Below are positions 14,432 through 22,370 of a stretch of DNA of 22,370 bases, one piece after another. The first letter of the stretch is position 1. Every line of letters starts with the position of its first letter. The notes under the pieces were generated by a model. That model was not told the DNA's origin, did no database searches, and saw nothing but the letters and a program-made list of their open reading frames with translations. This stretch comes from Candidatus Gallibacteroides avistercoris (GTDB lineage Bacteria > Bacteroidota > Bacteroidia > Bacteroidales > CHK158-818), in assembly GCA_018714665.1 (NCBI GenBank), contig DVNA01000046.1:1-22370 (forward strand), read 5' to 3'. The position numbers were made by a program, and so were the translations under genes.

Positions 14432-16984
14432 CTATAAAGTAAATTTCTTTTCCAGCCGGATGTCTTCGGACGAAGCGCCTACCATAAAGGTATATTCTCC
14501 CGACGGTGTTACAAATTTCCCAGCATTTTCATCCCATATACGCAAATCTTCTATATCCACTTCGATGGATACATTCGATTTGTCTCCGCTTTTCAGAGAA
14601 ACTCTTTTAAATCCTTTCAACTGTTTCAGAGGCATCTTTTGTTTGGATCGGGGGAAGCGGACATAGAGTTGGGGAACTTCGTCTCCATCCATCTTGCCGC
14701 TGTTCTTTATCGCAAACGAGAATGTCAGTTTGTCGTCTCCCTCTTTGCGGATGTTCAGGTTCGAGTAGTCGAACTGGGTATAGCTCAATCCGTATCCGAA
14801 AGGATAGAGTACCTCTCCCTGGAAATATTGATATGTCCTTCCCTTGGTAACGTCGTAGTCGTTAAAAGGCAGAAGATCGTTCATGCTTTTGTAGTAGGTT
14901 ATCGGGAGTCGTCCGGCAGGGTTGTAATCGCCGAAGAGCACCTCTGCGATGGCCGTACCTCCCTGTTCTCCCGGATACCATGCGTTGGCAATGGCCGGGA
15001 TATGGTCGTTCATCCAGTTAATGGCCAGCGAGCTTCCTGCAATAAGCACTACCACGGTGTTGGGATTCAATTCATAGATAGCCTGGATGAATTCTTCCTG
15101 GTCGGCAGGTAAGGAGATGCTGTTTCTGTCCTGTCCTTCCCGTTCGATGCTTTTATTTATGCCCAGGACCGCGATTGTCATGTCGCAGGAGCGAACCACC
15201 TTGGCGGCATCGCCATACATGGCCAGACGGTCTTCCTTGTTCAACGTCGGAGCTTTCCACATCAATTTGGCTACCGCTTCGCCGCCTGCATCAAAATATT
15301 CGGCACAAATGTCGTAATCTTTTCCGGCTTTGAGTTCGATTGTAATCTCATCCGTTACGGCAGACCGTTGTCCCCACGAATCAATCAACAGTTTGCCGTC
15401 GATGTAGAGACGGCATCCGTCGTCGGTGCGGAATCCGATGGTGTATTTGCCCGAGATTGTAGGACGAAGTTTGCCTTTCCATCGGATAGAGAGGGGCGAT
15501 TTGGGAATAAAAGGATCCGGAGCCTGGTTGGCCGGTTCAAAGTTGATCCAGCTGTCTTTCCGTACGCTGCTTTTTCCCGTTAGGTTATCGGTATGGAAAT
15601 ACTCTGCATTGAGTCCTTCCGGGAAGAACGATTTGTCGATAATCTCATAGCCGTCCTGAGAAGAGACCCAGGGGGCATATTTTACCTCTACCTGGTTGCC
15701 CACTCTGTTCCGTATCCCTTGCAGTACCGATACCGGTTCATTGATGGGAACTCCGCTGTAATCTCCAAATTCGCAACTGGCAGCATTGATGCCTACCACG
15801 GCGATGGATTTGATTTTGTCAGGATTCAACGGAAGCATATTTCCCTGGTTTTTGAGCAGAACGATACATTGTCTGGCCGCTTCCAGGGCAAGCTCCTGAT
15901 GTTCCTTACAACCTACTGTCGAAGGAGGAATCTGGTTGTACGGATTCTTTTTCGGGTCGTCGAAGAGACCCAGACGCATTCGGGCTCTCAGTACATGGTA
16001 AGCTGCCGAATCGATTTCAGCATCCGATACCATCCCTGATTCATAGGCTTTTTTTAAGGGTTCTATAAAGATGTTATCTCCACATTCAAGGTCAAGTCCT
16101 GCTTTGATGGCTTTTGCCGCAGCCTCTTCGTTGGTAGCAACATAATGGTGCGGGGATACCAGGAAACTGGGTGCACCACAATCGGAGACCACATATCCGT
16201 CGAATTTCCAATCCCCTCTGAGCACCTCTTTGAGCAGCCAGCTATTGGCCGTACAAGGTACCCCGTTTATGGCATTGTAGGCTGTCATGATCGATTCAGC
16301 ATTTCCATCTACGATACAAGCCTCGAATGCCGGGAGATAATATTCACGAAGAACTCGTTCCGAAGCCTCCATTTTACATTCAAAACGGTTGTGTTCCTCG
16401 TTGTTCCCTGCGAAATGTTTGGGAGTAGATACCACTTTCAGGTACCGGGGATCGTTCCCTTGAAGCCCTTTGACAAATTGGGTTCCCAATACTCCGGAGA
16501 GGTAAGGGTCTTCGCCGTAGGTTTCTGGCGTCCTGCCCCAACGGGGATCCCGGGCCATATTGACCGTGGGCGACCAGAATGTCAGCAAATCGCTGAATTG
16601 GGCCTGCTGTTTTTCCCCTTGCCCGAGTTCGTTCCAGCGAGCCCTGGCTTCGTCTGATATTGCCGTGGCAATTTTATAATGCAGTTCCGGGTTCCACATG
16701 GCGGCAAGACCGATTGCCTGCGGAAATACGGTAAACTTGCCGGGACGGACAACGCCGTGCAGAGCTTCGTTTCCGTGATAGTATTTGGGTATCCCCAGCC
16801 GTTTGTTTTCTGGAGAGGTAGCCCTTAACAGGTCTATCTTTTCTTCTACGGTGAGTTTTGACAGCAAGTCCATCACACGATCGTGTATGGGGAGATTCTC
16901 GTTTTTATAAATCTCCGGTTCCTGAGCCCTGATAATGGATAGTGAACACAAGATACACCATACGGCTAAAATTGTTTTTTTCAT
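14432..16984 (-). CDS. Secreted glycoside hydrolase family 3 enzyme with PA14 insert
   Basis: This 850-residue GH3 enzyme has a signal peptide (MKKTILAVWCILCSLSIIRA, cut before Q21), so it acts in the periplasm or at the surface. The N-terminal barrel has YHGNEALHGV, DPRWGRTPETYGEDPYL, STPKHFAGN, MTAYNAINGVPC and YVVSDCGAP, with D268 the expected nucleophile. A PA14 domain (about 445-590, EYFHTDNLTG and FRTDDGCRLYIDG) is inserted into the C-terminal sandwich, which supplies the acid/base glutamate in IEREGQDR near residue 614. A fibronectin III-like domain (about 740-850) ends the protein. DPRWGR, SDCGA and PA14 together recall beta-xylosidase, arabinosidase or glucosidase members; the sugar is unresolved. 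No SusC/SusD or regulator gene is adjacent, unusual for a polysaccharide locus. Confidence 0.92.
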   Translation of the reverse strand: MKKTILAVWCILCSLSIIRAQEPEIYKNENLPIHDRVMDLLSKLTVEEKIDLLRATSPENKRLGIPKYYHGNEALHGVVRPGKFTVFPQAIGLAAMWNPELHYKIATAISDEARARWNELGQGEKQQAQFSDLLTFWSPTVNMARDPRWGRTPETYGEDPYLSGVLGTQFVKGLQGNDPRYLKVVSTPKHFAGNNEEHNRFECKMEASERVLREYYLPAFEACIVDGNAESIMTAYNAINGVPCTANSWLLKEVLRGDWKFDGYVVSDCGAPSFLVSPHHYVATNEEAAAKAIKAGLDLECGDNIFIEPLKKAYESGMVSDAEIDSAAYHVLRARMRLGLFDDPKKNPYNQIPPSTVGCKEHQELALEAARQCIVLLKNQGNMLPLNPDKIKSIAVVGINAASCEFGDYSGVPINEPVSVLQGIRNRVGNQVEVKYAPWVSSQDGYEIIDKSFFPEGLNAEYFHTDNLTGKSSVRKDSWINFEPANQAPDPFIPKSPLSIRWKGKLRPTISGKYTIGFRTDDGCRLYIDGKLLIDSWGQRSAVTDEITIELKAGKDYDICAEYFDAGGEAVAKLMWKAPTLNKEDRLAMYGDAAKVVRSCDMTIAVLGINKSIEREGQDRNSISLPADQEEFIQAIYELNPNTVVVLIAGSSLAINWMNDHIPAIANAWYPGEQGGTAIAEVLFGDYNPAGRLPITYYKSMNDLLPFNDYDVTKGRTYQYFQGEVLYPFGYGLSYTQFDYSNLNIRKEGDDKLTFSFAIKNSGKMDGDEVPQLYVRFPRSKQKMPLKQLKGFKRVSLKSGDKSNVSIEVDIEDLRIWDENAGKFVTPSGEYTFMVGASSEDIRLEKKFTL

Positions 16985-17043
16985 GAGTTATAAAGTTAAT
17001 GATTACTTGTTCCTTTTATCTTCTGACATTGTTTCTTCTGGTG

Positions 17044-17078
17044 TGTCTATTTTATTCCTTCATTTGTTGAAATAGACA
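17044..17078 (-). promoter_or_regulatory. Inverted repeat in the GH3 leader
   Basis: TGTCTATTT (17044-17052) and AAATAGACA (17070-17078) are perfect 9-bp complements around a 17-nt loop. They lie within the expected GH3 mRNA leader, 60-94 nt before the start codon, and could form a leader stem or an operator. Confidence 0.35.
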
Positions 17079-17095
17079 TTTTGGGGAATTGCCCT

Positions 17096-17114
17096 TTGTG
17101 GTTTTGAACCACAA
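17096..17114 (-). promoter_or_regulatory. Tight hairpin at the 5' end of the GH3 mRNA
   Basis: TTGTGGTT-TTG-AACCACAA is a perfect 8-bp stem with a 3-nt loop. It lies right after the predicted transcription start (about 17121), the position of a 5' mRNA-stabilising hairpin or of a repressor site. Confidence 0.4.
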
Positions 17115-17127
17115 GCATTTATTATAC

Positions 17128-17135
17128 CAAAGATA
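17128..17135 (-). promoter_or_regulatory. GH3 promoter -7 box
   Basis: TATCTTTG on the minus strand is a perfect TAnnTTTG match. The upstream box is poor (ATTC about 20 nt upstream), as at genes needing an activator. It implies a leader of roughly 135 nt before the GH3 ATG. Confidence 0.5.
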
Positions 17136-17461
17136 CGATAAAAAGCGTGTTTTCTGAATTTTCCCCAAGATTCTACGGTAAGGTAGGATGATTGATTGTT
17201 GCTTTTGTCCTTTGGGTTGGGAAACCGGAAGGGTTGATATTTGTGAGATTTTTACGGTAAGGGAATGTCGTGTTTCTGTTGTTCCCGAAGTTTCTGTTAT
17301 TAGTTGGAAGCATGGAAAATACTTTTACTTTTAACCAGAAATGTATTTTGGTGATTTTAGACTGATAAAAAACGAGCGAGAATAGATACAAAGAGCATTG
17401 GCGAAAGTTTTCTGTCGGCTTAAATGTTATTAAAAATATGTTTCATGTCGATTTTAATCAT

Positions 17462-17469
17462 TACCTTTG
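17462..17469 (+). promoter_or_regulatory. Acyl-CoA ligase promoter -7 box
   Basis: TACCTTTG matches TAnnTTTG and lies 23 bp before the ATG at 17493. A TTTC 17 nt upstream is the only upstream-box candidate. The element sits inside the longer open frame that begins at 17424, which argues against that earlier start. Confidence 0.55.
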
Positions 17470-17492
17470 TCATCACGTTTTATTTTTTAAAT

Positions 17493-19298
17493 ATGACCAT
17501 ATATCACTTTTCTCAATTGGTACATCGTCAGGCTGAGAAATATGGCAAAAGAACCGCTTTTCGCCACAAAGACAAAAGTACCGGAAAATGGATCTCTACT
17601 ACCTGGAACACATTCTCCCAACAGGTAAAGACCGTTGCCAGATCATTGGCTTCAATCGGCGTACAAGTTCAAGAAAACATAGCTACCTATACACAGAATA
17701 AACCCGAGGGCATTGTAGTCGATTTTGCAGCCTATGCCAATCGTGCCGTAGTGATTCCCTTGTATGCAACCAGTTCTCAATCACAGATTGAGTATATTAT
17801 TAATGAGGCGGAAATCCGATTCCTTTTTGTCGGAGAGCAGTTTCAATACGATAACGCTTTCCGTGCCTTAAAAAATTGTCCGACCCTTGAACGGATTATC
17901 GTGTTTGACCGGACGGTAAAGTTGGATAAGTCTGATAAAACATCTGTCTATTACGAAGATTTTATTAAATACGGTCAAACGACAGAGATGGATGCTCTGG
18001 TGCAATCGCGGACGGATACCGCTACCGAGGAAGATTTGGCCAATATCATATACACTTCCGGTACTACGGGAGAACCCAAAGGCGTGATGTTGCCTCATGC
18101 CAACTTTCTGGAAGCGATGCGTATTCATGACCGTCGTCTGGTATCTATTTCCGACAAGGATGTCTCTCTCTGTTTTTTGCCTTTGACCCATATCTTTGAA
18201 CGGGCATGGACCTATTTCTGTTTTACGGAACGTATCCGGGTAGATATCAATTTAGATCCCAAGGAGATACAAAATATTATCAAGGAGGTCCGTCCTACGA
18301 TTATGTGCAGTGTTCCCCGTTTCTGGGAAAAAGTTTACTCCGCTGTTCAGGAAAAAATATCTTCCATGCAGGGTCTATCTAAAAAAATGTTGTTGCAGGC
18401 TTTGGCCGTAGGACGTAAATATAATCTAATATACAGACGGGAAGAGAAAAAGGCCCCGTTGTGGTTGAGAGTTCAGTATGCATTTTATGATGCGTTGATC
18501 CTGCGAAAACTTAGAAAAGCGATTGGGATAGAAAACGGAAACATATTCCCGACAGCCGGAGCCCCCTTATCTGATACCATCAATGAATTCCTGCACGCGT
18601 GCGGAATCAACCTGTTGTACGGTTACGGTTTGACGGAGACTACTGCAACTGTCAGCTGTTTTGATATTACGGGGTATAATTTGGGAACCGTAGGAACGGT
18701 GATGCCCGATGTCCAGGTTAAGATAGGAGAGAACAACGAAATATATGTAAAAGGAAAAACCGTTATGAAAGGCTATTATAAAAAGCCGGAAGAAACCGCC
18801 AAAGTCTTCACCGAAGACGGATGGTTCAAGACCGGAGATGCCGGACGGATGAAGCCTGGTGCAGGATTGGTACTTACCGAACGGATCAAGGACCTCTTCA
18901 AAACCTCGAACGGTAAATACATTGCCCCGCAAGCGCTCGAAACGCGGATAGGCGAAGACAAATACATCGATCAGGTAGCCGTTATCGGCGATCAGCGTAA
19001 ATATGTAACAGCCATTATTATTCCTGCTTATGAGGCTTTGAAAGAATATGCCGCACAAAAGCAGATACAATACCGTAACCTGGAAGAACTGGTGAAAAAT
19101 CAGAAAATACAGTCGTTGATTCAGGAGCGGATTAATGAATTACAAAAGAACTTTGCCCGATTCGAGCAGATTAAAAAGTTCACCCTGTTACCACGCGCAT
19201 TCAGTATGGAAACGGGAGAACTGACCAATACGCTGAAAATTCGTCGTCCGATTATCAATCAGCGATACAAGGCCGAAATAGAAGCGATGTACGTTTAA
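17493..19298 (+). CDS. Long-chain fatty acid-CoA ligase (AMP-dependent synthetase)
   Basis: This 601-residue adenylate-forming enzyme should activate long-chain fatty acids with ATP and CoA via an acyl-AMP. It has the P-loop YTSGTTGEPKGV (about residue 185), LPLTHIFERAW, the GYGLTET motif (about 375), KTGDAG (about 445) and the hinge and C-terminal lysine region LTERIKDLFKTSNGKYIAP (about 460-478). The open frame extends upstream to ATG 17424, adding 23 hydrophobic residues. I reject that extension: it overlaps the promoter, and MTIYHFSQLVHRQAEKYG is where relatives begin. A hairpin terminator follows 22 nt after the stop. It may recycle membrane or imported fatty acids; the physiological substrate is not shown by the sequence. 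Confidence 0.92.
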   Translation: MTIYHFSQLVHRQAEKYGKRTAFRHKDKSTGKWISTTWNTFSQQVKTVARSLASIGVQVQENIATYTQNKPEGIVVDFAAYANRAVVIPLYATSSQSQIEYIINEAEIRFLFVGEQFQYDNAFRALKNCPTLERIIVFDRTVKLDKSDKTSVYYEDFIKYGQTTEMDALVQSRTDTATEEDLANIIYTSGTTGEPKGVMLPHANFLEAMRIHDRRLVSISDKDVSLCFLPLTHIFERAWTYFCFTERIRVDINLDPKEIQNIIKEVRPTIMCSVPRFWEKVYSAVQEKISSMQGLSKKMLLQALAVGRKYNLIYRREEKKAPLWLRVQYAFYDALILRKLRKAIGIENGNIFPTAGAPLSDTINEFLHACGINLLYGYGLTETTATVSCFDITGYNLGTVGTVMPDVQVKIGENNEIYVKGKTVMKGYYKKPEETAKVFTEDGWFKTGDAGRMKPGAGLVLTERIKDLFKTSNGKYIAPQALETRIGEDKYIDQVAVIGDQRKYVTAIIIPAYEALKEYAAQKQIQYRNLEELVKNQKIQSLIQERINELQKNFARFEQIKKFTLLPRAFSMETGELTNTLKIRRPIINQRYKAEIEAMYV

Positions 19299-19319
19299 CA
19301 GAAATAATATATATGTTGG

Positions 19320-19357
19320 TCAGGGCAGCCCCGTTTTATCCGGACTGCCCTGATTTA
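19320..19357 (+). terminator. Terminator after the acyl-CoA ligase gene
   Basis: TCAGGGCAG (19320-19328) and CTGCCCTGA (19345-19353) form a perfect 9-bp stem around an inner CCG/CGG pairing, followed by TTTAT. It ends 14 bp before the prfB ATG. No clear TAnnTTTG lies between it and prfB, so prfB may depend partly on readthrough. Confidence 0.65.
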
Positions 19358-19371
19358 TAAAAGCCAAGATT

Positions 19372-20485
19372 ATGATTACAGCAGAACAATTAAAAGACGT
19401 TCAAGAGCGCGAGGAAGCGCTGAGGAGGTATCTTTGACATCGACTCGAAGAAAATTCAGGTCGAAGAAGAAGAGTTGAGGACACACGTGGCCGATTTCTG
19501 GGAAGATACCAAGAAGGCCGAAGCGCAAATGAAAAAAATAAAAGAGTTGCGGTATTGGATAGACGGGTGCACCCAGGCACAGAAGTTGGTAGAGGAGTTG
19601 CAGCTTGCCATGGATTTTATGAAAGAGGGAGTTGTTTCCGAAACAGAAGTTGACGAGGCATATAAAACGGCTCTCTCCTATATCGAAGATTTGGAGATGC
19701 ACAATATGTTGCGTCGCGAAGAAGATAAGCTTGGAGCTGTCCTTAAAATAAATTCAGGAGCCGGAGGAACTGAAAGCCAGGACTGGGCGTCGATGTTGAT
19801 GCGCCTTTTTCTGCGGTGGGGAGAACGCCATCACTACCAGGTCTCGATTGCCAATATTTTGGAGGGCGATGAGGCCGGGATAAAGTCTGTAACGATGCAA
19901 ATCGAGGGCGATTATGCCTACGGCTATCTGAAAAGCGAAAACGGTGTTCATCGGTTAGTACGGGTTTCCCCGTTTAATGCACAAGGCAAACGCATGACCT
20001 CTTTCGCCTCCGTGTTTGTAACCCCTCTGGTCGATGATTCCATTGAAATAAACATCAATCCGGCCGATATATCGTGGGATACTTTCCGTTCAGGGGGAGC
20101 CGGCGGGCAGAATGTGAACAAGGTGGAAACAGGCGTCCGTTTACGGTATAATTATAAAGACCCGGATACAGGAGATGTACGCGAAATCCTGATAGAAAAT
20201 ACCGAAAGCCGTTCGCAACTTGACAACCGGGAAAATGCGATGCGGTTGTTACGGTCGCAATTGTACGATATTGCGTTGCAGAAACGGATGGCAGAACAAC
20301 AAAAGATAGAGTCGAGTAAGAAAAAGATAGAATGGGGATCTCAGATTCGCAGCTATGTTTTTGACGACCGACGGGTAAAAGATCATCGCACCAACTTTCA
20401 GACCTCAGATGTCCAAGGTGTGATGGATGGAGATATCGATGATTTTATCAAGGCCTATCTGATGGAATTCTCGGCAGCAGAATAA
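19372..20485 (+). CDS. prfB: Peptide chain release factor 2, with programmed +1 frameshift at 19432-19438
   Basis: RF2 ends translation at UGA and UAA. It is encoded in two frames: codons 1-21 run from ATG 19372 to CTT (19432-19434), where an in-frame TGA (19435-19437) follows. The site is the classical autoregulatory shift: SD-like AGGAGG (19423-19428), 3 nt, then CTT TGA C. After the +1 shift reading resumes at GAC (19436) and gives a product of about 370 residues, close to E. coli RF2 (365). The UGA-recognition tripeptide SPF (VSPFNAQGKR, near residue 200) and the catalytic GGQ (GGAGGQNVNK, near 247) are present. Low RF2 lets the ribosome pause at UGA and shift, raising RF2. This is not a pseudogene. 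Confidence 0.96.
19423..19438 (+). promoter_or_regulatory. RF2 programmed +1 frameshift element
   Basis: AGGAGG, TAT, CTT TGA C. The SD-like block lies 3 nt upstream of the shift codon, the same spacing as in E. coli prfB. Slippage of the CUU-reading tRNA onto UUU skips T19435 and opens the main frame. Confidence 0.93.
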
Positions 20486-20512
20486 AAAAGACCAGATCTA
20501 TTCTGGCCTTTA
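20486..20512 (+). terminator. Terminator after prfB
   Basis: Starting right after the stop, AAAAG-A-CCAGA pairs with TCTGG-C-CTTT around a 5-nt loop, with one A-C mismatch. The short tail limits confidence, but placement directly at the stop codon supports the call. Confidence 0.6.
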
Positions 20513-20886
20513 AACAACTAACTAACACATATATACTGCATTGGGGCAGCGTTTTATGGAAAAAGCAGAAAGAAGGAGCGCTTCTTTTAAACACAATTCC
20601 CCTCCTTATACCCCTTAGACGGGAAAAAGGATAAGAGGTTGCATCGGGTTAAGGATTTTTATAGATTTATAAATTCGGGTGTAGCAGGCGGAGAATATAC
20701 TTTTCTCCATATTGTGAAGAACAGGTCCTTGATTAGTGCCGATTTTATGAAAATCCTCTTTTATAGAGAAAAACCGTTGATAGGGTGGTAAGGATAGATG
20801 GTTATAGAAACCTATAAAACGATGAAAAAATTTTTAGATTATTCTTTTTTAGTTAGTTTTGCCCGAAAAATCTTAATGGAAGAATC
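20513..20886. other. prfB-argB intergenic region
   Basis: About 370 bp with no supported gene. It holds a 7-bp stem AAAGAAG/CTTCTTT at 20569-20587, a 6-bp stem GGAGAA/TTCTCC at 20690-20708, and the argB promoter near its right end. A 20-codon ATG frame at 20556 lacks supporting features. The long distance to the argB promoter leaves room for regulator sites or a small RNA, but nothing specific is recognised. Confidence 0.4.
20854..20861 (+). promoter_or_regulatory. argB promoter -7 box
   Basis: TAGTTTTG matches TAnnTTTG exactly and lies 25 bp upstream of the argB ATG, predicting a leader of about 19 nt. No convincing TTTG box is present 19-21 nt upstream, where the DNA is A/T-rich. Confidence 0.5.
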
Positions 20887-21654
20887 ATGGAGAAACTTAC
20901 ATTGATAAAAGTGGGAGGCGGGGTTGTAGAAGAACCGGAGTCGTTACAGGAATTATTGTCTCTTTTCTCCCAAATCCCAGGGAACAAGGTGTTGGTACAT
21001 GGCGGAGGACGTTCTGCCACCCGTATGGCAGCTCAACTGGGTATAGAGACCAAGATGGTAAATGGCCGCCGTATTACGGACCTCGAAATGTTGAAGGTTG
21101 TTACCATGGTATATGGTGGGCTGGTGAATAAAAACGTTGTGGCCGGATTGCAGGCTTTGGGTGTTAATGCCCTCGGTCTTACAGGCGCTGATATGAACGT
21201 CATGTTGTCAGAAAAACGTCCGGTAAAAAATGTCGATTACGGATATGTGGGCGATGTGAAACAGGTTCAGGCTGATTCGTTAGCCGCTTTGATTGAACGA
21301 GGAATAGTCCCGGTTCTGGCTCCTTTGACGCACGACGGAAAAGGAAATATTTTAAATACCAACGCAGACACAATTGCCGGAGAGGCAGCCAAGGCATTGG
21401 CCCGGTATTTTGACGTAACTTTGGTATTTTGTTTTGAAAAGAACGGTGTCTTGCGAGATGCCGATGACGATAACAGCGTTATTCCTCAGATGAACGAATC
21501 CGATTTCCGAAATTACGTGGCACAAGGAGTCGTACAAGGCGGAATGATACCCAAGTTAGAAAATGCATTTCAAGCCATCGCCGCAGGGGTAAAAGAGGTA
21601 GTTATCACCAAAGCGTCCCATTTGGGACAAAACGGCGGTACGCATATTTTTTAG
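20887..21654 (+). CDS. argB: Acetylglutamate kinase (possibly N-succinylglutamate kinase)
   Basis: ArgB phosphorylates N-acylglutamate, the second step of arginine synthesis. The 255-residue amino-acid kinase has the N-terminal phosphate lysine and glycine loop IKVGGGVVEE (7-16), VLVHGGGRSATRMA (37-50), MVNGRRITD (58-66), GLVNKNVVAGL, LGLTGADMNV, the nucleotide-side segment NTNADTIAGEAAKAL (152-166), and a C-terminal KLENAFQAIAAGVKEVVI. Bacteroides makes arginine through succinylated intermediates, so the physiological substrate here may be N-succinylglutamate; the sequence alone cannot decide. It is monocistronic in the window: its own promoter lies 25 bp upstream and a terminator follows. 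The ArgE-like gene of the same pathway is about 7 kb to the left. Confidence 0.93.
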   Translation: MEKLTLIKVGGGVVEEPESLQELLSLFSQIPGNKVLVHGGGRSATRMAAQLGIETKMVNGRRITDLEMLKVVTMVYGGLVNKNVVAGLQALGVNALGLTGADMNVMLSEKRPVKNVDYGYVGDVKQVQADSLAALIERGIVPVLAPLTHDGKGNILNTNADTIAGEAAKALARYFDVTLVFCFEKNGVLRDADDDNSVIPQMNESDFRNYVAQGVVQGGMIPKLENAFQAIAAGVKEVVITKASHLGQNGGTHIF

Positions 21655-21669
21655 GTATTATTCTATATA

Positions 21670-21708
21670 AAAAAGGGGATATATCGTAGGCGATATATCT
21701 CCCTTTTT
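21670..21708. terminator. Bidirectional terminator between argB and cdsA
   Basis: AAAAAGGG-GATATATCG pairs with CGATATATC-T-CCCTTTTT (one bulged T, 4-nt loop). The A-tract on the left and T-tract on the right make it suitable for both convergent genes. Confidence 0.8.
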
Positions 21709-21730
21709 ATGGGTCGTATCCTGCTTGTCG

Positions 21731-22370
21731 TTAAAAAATCAAGGTCAAATATATCATAGCCGCCGGGGCTGCAATAAATGTGCTGTCGAACCGGTCGAGC
21801 ATCCCGCCATGTCCGGGAAACATCCCGCCGGAGTCTTTGATGTCCAGCTGACGTTTGATAGCCGATTCGCATAGGTCTCCCCACGTGCCAAAAATAGATA
21901 TTGTCAGAGCAAGTCCCATCCATTCGATATAACTGAATAATTGAGAGTAGAAATGTCCGAATAAGAATGCTACGATAAGCGAGAAGAAGATACCGCCCCA
22001 AAAGCCTTCCCATGATTTTTTCGGGGATATGCGGGGGTATAGTTTATGCTTTCCGATCCAAGTCCCTATCAAATAGGCACCGGTATCATTTGCCCAGATA
22101 AATATGAAAAATGCCAAAAGCATGACCGACGAATAGATTTGTCGGCCTGTAAAGTCCGGTTGGAAAGCTATGACATTTAACAAACTAAAAGGCAGGGCGA
22201 TGTATGCTTGCCCCAAAATAGCATAGCCCCAACTTTTAAGGAGCTCCCGTTTGCTGTAAATACGTGAGATAAAAAGAATCAGGATGTAAACGAAATAGAG
22301 CGAGAATGCCGTTGCGGGAGAGAAAAACAGATTCCCACCCATGGAACTGAACAGTGCCATAAATAAAATA
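21731..22370 (-). CDS. cdsA: Phosphatidate cytidylyltransferase, 5' end outside the window
   Basis: CdsA makes CDP-diacylglycerol from CTP and phosphatidate, the branch point of phospholipid synthesis, in the inner membrane. The visible part (about 213 codons to the window edge) is a chain of hydrophobic helices ending with the CDP-DAG synthase signature (SAIKRQLDIKDSGGMFPGHG then GMLDRFD), which carries the metal-binding aspartates. FIFIWANDTGAYLIGTWIGKHKL and RISPKKSWEGFWGG are also family-typical. The frame stays open through 22370 past the internal ATG at 22360, so about 60-70 N-terminal residues are missing (the family is about 270-285). It converges on argB and shares its terminator. 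Confidence 0.95.
   Translation of the reverse strand, partial: ILFMALFSSMGGNLFFSPATAFSLYFVYILILFISRIYSKRELLKSWGYAILGQAYIALPFSLLNVIAFQPDFTGRQIYSSVMLLAFFIFIWANDTGAYLIGTWIGKHKLYPRISPKKSWEGFWGGIFFSLIVAFLFGHFYSQLFSYIEWMGLALTISIFGTWGDLCESAIKRQLDIKDSGGMFPGHGGMLDRFDSTFIAAPAAMIYLTLIF

Larger units (their letters stand above)
16985..17492. promoter_or_regulatory. Divergent GH3 / acyl-CoA ligase control region
   Basis: About 500 bp without a convincing gene. It contains the GH3 promoter and a leader with two inverted repeats on the left, then a middle part with a 10-nt direct repeat TACGGTAAGG at 17174-17183 and 17253-17262 (79 bp apart), and the acyl-CoA ligase promoter on the right. The spaced direct repeat could be a regulator site but is short. 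Confidence 0.5.

Noticed and set aside
17424..17492. Upstream start giving the acyl-CoA ligase a 23-residue hydrophobic N-terminus that looks like a membrane anchor or signal
   Set aside because: The stretch overlaps the -7 box TACCTTTG at 17462-17469, and the family-typical N-terminus begins at the ATG at 17493. The hydrophobic look comes from translating T-rich promoter DNA.
19372..19437. prfB as a frameshifted pseudogene
   Set aside because: The interruption is the conserved RF2 frameshift site with SD block, CTT TGA C and correct spacing, and all downstream motifs are intact.
20556..20618. Short ATG frame (20 codons) as an arginine leader peptide before argB
   Set aside because: It has only two adjacent arginine codons, no attenuator-like stems nearby, and lies upstream of the likely argB promoter, so it would not be on the same transcript.

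Overview
The window is chromosomal DNA from a member of the order Bacteroidales (phylum Bacteroidota); the genus cannot be fixed from sequence alone. Four things support this. Most intergenic regions carry the Bacteroidota promoter form TAnnTTTG, in the best cases with a TTTG box 20-21 nt upstream. Shine-Dalgarno sequences are scarce before start codons. Families largely confined to the phylum are present (DUF4494, DUF4292, the long form of GDP-L-fucose synthase). The gene neighbourhoods are typical, such as dut-TPR-DUF4292-EnvC and argB of the succinyl-arginine type.

Layout, left to right. A leftward recR-GNAT pair (207-1371) diverges from a long rightward cluster (1693-7165): engB, a GuaD-type deaminase, a DUF4494 gene broken by one in-frame TAA, a YggS-family PLP protein, a dihydroorotate dehydrogenase-like protein, then gmd and fcl, which make GDP-L-fucose. 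A perfect 16-bp hairpin ends this cluster and faces leftward dgt (dGTPase). dgt diverges from dut (dUTPase), which heads an envelope operon: TPR protein, DUF4292 lipoprotein and an EnvC-like factor, joined by ATGA overlaps. An ArgE-like M20 hydrolase and a secreted GH3 glycosidase lie leftward at 13044-16984. A rightward long-chain acyl-CoA ligase, prfB with its programmed +1 frameshift, and argB follow. The right edge holds a leftward cdsA truncated by the window.

Functionally this is mostly housekeeping: DNA repair (recR), ribosome assembly (engB), dNTP pool sanitation (dgt/dut), translation termination (prfB), arginine synthesis (argB and the argE-like gene), lipid metabolism (cdsA, acyl-CoA ligase), GDP-fucose supply and envelope maintenance. 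The lone GH3 enzyme is the most accessory-looking gene. No insertion sequence, phage, CRISPR array, defence island or tRNA/rRNA gene was seen.

The most unusual items are these. First, a palindromic repeat of about 60 bp carries the promoter upstream box; it occurs twice in tandem before engB and once before the argE-like gene, with stems kept by compensating changes. Second, DUF4494 is cut by a stop codon exactly between two homologous halves. Third, prfB has a canonical SD-driven frameshift in a genome that scarcely uses SD for initiation. Fourth, a near-perfect dyad sits between the divergent dgt and dut promoters. I see no convincing evidence of a wholly new multi-gene system.
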